Position numbers and translations under genes: made by a program. Positions 6,412 through 9,164 of a stretch of 9,164 bases of DNA are shown piece after piece. Within the stretch, counting starts at the first letter, position 1. Each line of letters starts with the position of its first letter. The stretch covers positions 1-9,164 of the forward strand of contig CAYGJN010000103.1 in the NCBI GenBank assembly GCA_964350135.1. Direction: 5' to 3'. The notes under the pieces were generated by a model. That model was not told where the DNA came from. It saw only the letters and a list, made by a program, of their open reading frames with translations, and did no database searches. This stretch comes from CAYGJN01 sp964350135 (GTDB taxonomy: Bacteria; Bdellovibrionota; Bacteriovoracia; Bacteriovoracales; Bacteriovoracaceae).

Positions 6412-7326
6412 ATGCTTGAGCGTATTTATTTAGAAATTTCAAATATATGTAACCTGCAATGCAGTTTTTGTCCTGTCGTAATTAGAGAGAAACAAGTTCT
6501 AAATCCTGTTAATTTCAAAAATATTTTGGGACAAGCAAAACCTTTGGCCAAACAAGTTTGTCTGCATTTAATGGGTGAGCCTCTAACTCATCCAAACTTC
6601 AAGGAAGTTTTAGATATATCAGATGAGCTTAGTGTTCCTATTCAAATAACAACAAATGGTGTCGTTATTGAAAATAAAAGTAAACATCTTTTTAATTGTA
6701 AATCATTAAGGCAGATTAATTTCTCTCTACAAAGTTATAAAGATAATTTTCCAAATCGTCCTCTTGAAGATTACCTGAATCCCATTTTTGATTTCTGTGA
6801 AAAGCTAAACGAACTTAGACCTGAGGTTTATATAAATTTAAGACTTTGGCAGCAAAACAGAAATGAAGATATCGGCCAAGAAGTTCAAGAAATTATCAGT
6901 CTTGTGGAAGATAGATTTAAACTTAAAATTAATCGTGGCATTCAGGTAGAGAATATTAAAAGTAAAAGAATTTGGAATAAGCTTTATCTTCATTTCGACA
7001 GTCATTTTGACTGGCCAAGTTTTAACTTACCTTTCCAGGGGACAAAGGGGACTTGCCATGCTCTTTCATCTCATGTTGGTATCCATGCAGATGGAACAGT
7101 TGTTCCATGTTGTCTTGATAAAGAGGCCCAAATACCTCTTGGGAATTGTTTAGAGCAAGACCTCAAAGAAATACTTAAATCTAAAAGAGCACTCGCTATG
7201 AAGAAAGGTTTTGAAAACAATAGTCTAGTTGAAAAATTATGCCAGCATTGCACTTATATCAATCGATTTAAAAAAAAGATGAATACTTTACCGCAATCCC
7301 AAGAACCGTACACACTCCTAAATTAA
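6412..7326 (+). CDS. Radical SAM protein with SPASM-like C-terminus
   Basis: A 304-residue iron-sulfur enzyme. The radical SAM cluster motif is CNLQCSFC (Cys13, Cys17, Cys20, the CX3CX2C spacing), followed by the SAM-binding strand LMGEPLTHP (53-61, Gly-Glu-Pro) and ITTNGV (79-84). The C-terminal region has a further cysteine set (Cys215 in GTCHALSSHVGIHADG, Cys233/234 in VVPCC, Cys246, Cys277 and Cys280 in CQHC), as in SPASM-type auxiliary-cluster proteins. This class includes peptide- and cofactor-maturing enzymes, but members of this roughly 300-residue subgroup mostly lack a known substrate. It starts 16 bases after the permease stop with no promoter between, so it likely shares the operon. 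The final 24 residues, past the last cysteine, overlap the convergent chrA gene. Enzyme class is secure; substrate unknown. Confidence 0.87.
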   Translation: MLERIYLEISNICNLQCSFCPVVIREKQVLNPVNFKNILGQAKPLAKQVCLHLMGEPLTHPNFKEVLDISDELSVPIQITTNGVVIENKSKHLFNCKSLRQINFSLQSYKDNFPNRPLEDYLNPIFDFCEKLNELRPEVYINLRLWQQNRNEDIGQEVQEIISLVEDRFKLKINRGIQVENIKSKRIWNKLYLHFDSHFDWPSFNLPFQGTKGTCHALSSHVGIHADGTVVPCCLDKEAQIPLGNCLEQDLKEILKSKRALAMKKGFENNSLVEKLCQHCTYINRFKKKMNTLPQSQEPYTLLN

Positions 7327-8563
7327 AAAGAATACTCTTTTGAAATTTAAATTGAATAATTAAGGCCACTAAGCAGATAAGTATCGCAAAAAAATCAAAT
7401 GAACTTAATACAGGTATTTGAAACTCAAGAAAGCTTTGCTTAACCATTGTGTTTTTCATAAATAATGTATTAATCGAGAACCATAAGCTTAAATTAAAAA
7501 TAACTCCTACAACTGAAGCTGTAATTGCAGTAAGTGCATCTGAGAAAACTTTTTGGCCTTTGATATATTCAATATAAGGAGCAAAAGTAAATATCCAAAG
7601 AAAACATGGTGCAAAGGTCATCCAAGTTGTGAGAGTTGATCCAATAAATGCTGCCATATATGGATTTGCAAGATCAGGAATTCGATAAGCTCCCATAAAG
7701 CCAACATACTGAACAACTTGAATTAATGGACCAGGTGTTGTTTCTGCTAGTGCAAGTCCGTCAAGCATTTCTCCACTTATAAGCCAACCATGCACACTGA
7801 CGGCCTCTTGGGCAACATAACTTAGAGCTGCGTAAGCCCCCCCAAAGGTTACCATCGACATTTTACTAAAAAAGATATTGATGGAGTGAAAAGTTGAATC
7901 TAAACCAAAGATACTTGCAGTTAACAAAATAGGAGCGATCCAAACCAAAACCCAAATCGTTATTGTTTTTAATGTAGAGCTAAATGGTGGAATCGTTGTT
8001 TTAACATCACTTAAAAGTTCATGTTGTTTATAAAATTTTCCATAGAGAACACCTAAAAAACCAGCTCCTATGACAACTAGTGGAAATGCTAGATTGAAAA
8101 AAAAGAGTGCTATAAATGCAAGGCTGGCCATCCACCAATAAAAAACAGACTTGAGTGATTTTTTAGAGATCCTATAAAGTGCCGAAGCAACGATTGCAAT
8201 AATTGCTGGCTTCATTCCATAAAAGAGCCCTTGAACCAGCGGGAGGTCTGTATACATTATATAAAGATAAGAAAGTCCAAGAATGGAAAGAAAACCAGGA
8301 AGAATAAATAAACCACCGGCAATTAAACCACCACGCCAACGATCTATTAACCACCCCATATAGGTTGCAAGTTGCTGAGCTTCTGGTCCTGGAAGTAGCA
8401 TGCAAAAATTTAACGCATGTAAGAAACGGTCTTCAGACACAATTTTATGATCGTCAACAACTGTTTTATGAATCACTGCCATCTGCCCAGCAGGGCCTCC
8501 GAAACTATTAGCGGCTACATATCCCCAAATTTTAAATTGCTCTTTAACACTGATTTTTTTCAT
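7268..8563 (-). CDS. chrA: Chromate transporter, two-domain ChrA (CHR family)
   Basis: A 431-residue inner-membrane protein with two homologous CHR halves. The N-terminal half carries NSFGGPAGQMAVI and FCMLLPGPEAQQLATYMGW; the C-terminal half repeats the pattern as MSMVTFGGAYAALSYVAQ and LALAETTPGPLIQVVQYVGF. About ten to twelve hydrophobic helices are spread across both halves. Family members export chromate, driven by the proton gradient, giving chromate resistance; some may handle sulfate-like anions. The frame is open to an ATG at 8590, but the start at 8563 is preferred: AGAGGA lies just upstream (8567-8572 on the plus strand), and the best -10 box (8597-8602) would start transcripts near 8590. 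The 3' end overlaps the radical SAM gene by 59 bases. No ChrB-type regulator is next to it. Confidence 0.9.
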   Translation of the reverse strand: MKKISVKEQFKIWGYVAANSFGGPAGQMAVIHKTVVDDHKIVSEDRFLHALNFCMLLPGPEAQQLATYMGWLIDRWRGGLIAGGLFILPGFLSILGLSYLYIMYTDLPLVQGLFYGMKPAIIAIVASALYRISKKSLKSVFYWWMASLAFIALFFFNLAFPLVVIGAGFLGVLYGKFYKQHELLSDVKTTIPPFSSTLKTITIWVLVWIAPILLTASIFGLDSTFHSINIFFSKMSMVTFGGAYAALSYVAQEAVSVHGWLISGEMLDGLALAETTPGPLIQVVQYVGFMGAYRIPDLANPYMAAFIGSTLTTWMTFAPCFLWIFTFAPYIEYIKGQKVFSDALTAITASVVGVIFNLSLWFSINTLFMKNTMVKQSFLEFQIPVLSSFDFFAILICLVALIIQFKFQKSILFNLGVCTVLGIAVKYSSFF

Positions 8564-8596
8564 TAGTCCTCTAAAGTGGGTTTTTAGCATTTTTAT

Positions 8597-8625
8597 ATCA
8601 TATGCAACTTAATTAGTTGGACTAA
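8597..8625 (-). promoter_or_regulatory. chrA promoter region with overlapping palindromes
   Basis: On the minus strand, TATGAT (plus 8597-8602) is a good -10 box, with a weak -35. Two overlapping palindromes lie immediately upstream: AACT-TAATT-AGTT (8606-8618) and TTAGT-TGG-ACTAA (8613-8625). They cover the -16 to -35 interval of this promoter, a typical repressor operator position. Binding by a regulator is inference. Confidence 0.45.
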
Positions 8626-8639
8626 ACAAGAGAAATTAT

Positions 8640-8669
8640 TTGAAATATATTGAACTTATTTGTAACAAT
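8640..8669 (+). repeat. Three-copy 10-base direct repeat upstream of bufA1
   Basis: Three head-to-tail units, TTGAAATATA, TTGAACTTAT and TTGTAACAAT, follow each other with exact 10-base period (8640-8649, 8650-8659, 8660-8669). Each begins TTG and carries A at the fifth position. The phase places them on one face of the helix, about 65-95 bases before the likely bufA1 transcription start. They could be activator sites, but AT-rich chance similarity is possible. Confidence 0.35.
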
Positions 8670-8720
8670 CAAGATCTAAGGTTGCACTAAGCTGAGAGAA
8701 GGATAGAATCAATAAATATT

Positions 8721-8748
8721 TATAATAAGTAAGGTTTAACCAGAGGAG
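8721..8748 (+). promoter_or_regulatory. bufA1 -10 box and ribosome binding site
   Basis: TATAAT at 8721-8726 is a perfect -10 hexamer, but no -35 box lies at 16-18 bases upstream (the interval reads GAAGGA). Transcription would start near 8733. A strong Shine-Dalgarno GAGGAG (8743-8748) precedes the ATG at 8754 by five bases. A good -10 with no -35 suggests an activated promoter. Confidence 0.55.
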
Positions 8749-8753
8749 ATTTC

Positions 8754-9047
8754 ATGAAAAAACCAATTATACACTTGGCCCTTTCTGGATTTGTACTTTC
8801 ATCATTGGCCATGGCCAGCGGCGGTGGAGATAAAAGTGGTCCACTTCATTGGGCAAAAAGTGGAGACAAAGTAGAAAAATGTAAAGGGATTGCAAAAAAA
8901 GGCAATAATGATTGTGGTGCAAATGGCCATAAATGTGGCGGAAAAGCTGCAGTTGATAATGATCCCAATGAATGGGTTTATGTTCCTTCAGGTGTCTGCG
9001 AAAAAATCGCTGGAGGCTCTATCTATAAGACAAAAACTGTTAAGTAG
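8754..9047 (+). CDS. bufA1: DUF2282 bufferin-type precursor peptide (BufA1-like)
   Basis: A 97-residue exported small protein. Residues 1-21 form a signal peptide (cleavage after AMA), followed by a Gly-rich linker and the DUF2282 core: EKCKGIAKKGNNDCGANGHK (41-60), then CGG (61-63), then DPNEWVYVPSGVCEKIAGG (70-88). The four cysteines Cys43, Cys54, Cys61 and Cys82 sit at the family's conserved positions. DUF2282 proteins of this type are bufferin precursors: a DUF692 iron enzyme (MNIO, BufB) converts core cysteines to thiooxazole-type groups and the exported peptide binds copper, protecting against copper stress. Here a DUF692 gene begins two codons after the stop, which supports the call. 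It is divergent from chrA and has a strong ribosome site. Family identity is secure; copper as the ligand is taken from studied homologues. Confidence 0.88.
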   Translation: MKKPIIHLALSGFVLSSLAMASGGGDKSGPLHWAKSGDKVEKCKGIAKKGNNDCGANGHKCGGKAAVDNDPNEWVYVPSGVCEKIAGGSIYKTKTVK

Positions 9048-9053
9048 TTAAGC

Positions 9054-9164
9054 TTGTTATTTGACCAGCAACCAAATATTCAAGGCGTAGGCCTAAACTT
9101 GCGTCTTGAGTTTATAGATGAAGTTATAAATCAAAAACCTGAATTATCTTTATTAGAAATTATC
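9054..9164 (+). CDS. bufB: DUF692 multinuclear iron oxidase (MNIO, BufB-like), N-terminal part
   Basis: Only the first 37 codons are present; the gene continues beyond the right edge. The fragment contains GVGLNLRLEFIDEVINQKPE (11-30) followed by LSLLEII, matching the start of DUF692 proteins (vGlGLR...e.l...p.idflEv), which fold as TIM barrels and bind two or three iron ions. In bufferin systems this enzyme modifies cysteines of the DUF2282 precursor, with a DUF2063 partner (BufC) usually encoded next. No ATG is available before the motif; the best start is TTG at 9054, six bases after the precursor's stop and in the same frame. There is no clear Shine-Dalgarno sequence, so translational coupling to the precursor is likely. 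The catalytic residues lie outside the window. Confidence 0.8.
   Translation, partial: MLFDQQPNIQGVGLNLRLEFIDEVINQKPELSLLEII

Noticed and set aside
7071..8405. Short opposite-strand and shifted-frame open frames inside the radical SAM and chrA genes
   Set aside because: They lack ribosome sites and recognisable domains and lie wholly within strongly supported genes.
8564..8590. Longer ChrA start at 8590
   Set aside because: It has no ribosome site and coincides with the expected transcription start; the start at 8563 has AGAGGA upstream and leads straight into the conserved N-terminus.
8661..8690. ECF sigma-type promoter (TGTAACA) for bufA1, as in some studied bufferin operons
   Set aside because: GTAACA at 8662-8667 resembles such a -35 box, but no CGNN-type -10 box is found 16-17 bases downstream; the sequence there is GCAC or CACT.
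1..9164. CRISPR arrays, tRNA or rRNA genes, insertion sequences or integrase sites
   Set aside because: No regularly spaced repeats, cloverleaf sequences, transposase-like frames or terminal inverted repeats were seen on reading both strands.

Overview
The window is AT-rich (coding and non-coding alike), densely packed, and uses mostly short gaps and overlapping stop/start codons. The protein set (a threonyl-tRNA synthetase tail, a DUF2914 membrane protein, a TL5/Ctc-type L25 with an acidic tail, many short lipoprotein and signal peptides) fits a Gram-negative bacterium. The low GC and lysine-rich proteins resemble marine Bdellovibrionota (Bacteriovoracia-like), but this placement is inference from style, not from a diagnostic marker.

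Layout. Positions 1-229 hold the 3' end of thrS, followed at 256-1314 by a six-helix membrane protein with a periplasmic DUF2914 domain. A candidate promoter and a structured leader precede rplY (1405-2070), which ends in a clear intrinsic terminator (2091-2124). A lipoprotein-type alpha/beta hydrolase (2138-2959) follows. After a 167-base gap with an extended -10 promoter comes a tight five-gene run, 3127-6395: a DUF2796/ZrgA-type periplasmic protein, a small histidine-rich lipoprotein, a DUF3299 periplasmic protein, an ABC ATPase and a MacB/FtsX-type permease. This matches the composition of the Vibrio ZrgABCDE zinc-acquisition system. A radical SAM protein with a SPASM-like C-terminus (6412-7326) starts 16 bases later and probably shares the transcript.

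On the minus strand, a two-domain chromate transporter (chrA, 7268-8563) converges on the radical SAM gene and overlaps its 3' end by 59 bases. Divergent from chrA, at 8754-9047, lies a DUF2282 precursor peptide of the bufferin (BufA1) type. It is followed, in the same frame and only two codons after its stop, by the beginning of a DUF692 (MNIO, BufB-type) enzyme that runs off the window. The 190-base chrA/bufA1 divergent region carries overlapping palindromes at the chrA promoter and a three-copy 10-base direct repeat upstream of the bufA1 -10 box.

Taken together, the right two thirds of the window is a metal-handling region: probable zinc import, chromate export, and a ribosomally made, enzyme-modified copper-binding peptide. 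The most interesting items are the bufferin-type locus at the right edge, the way the His-rich segment usual in ZrgA proteins appears to be supplied by a separate lipoprotein gene, and the radical SAM gene attached to the zinc operon.
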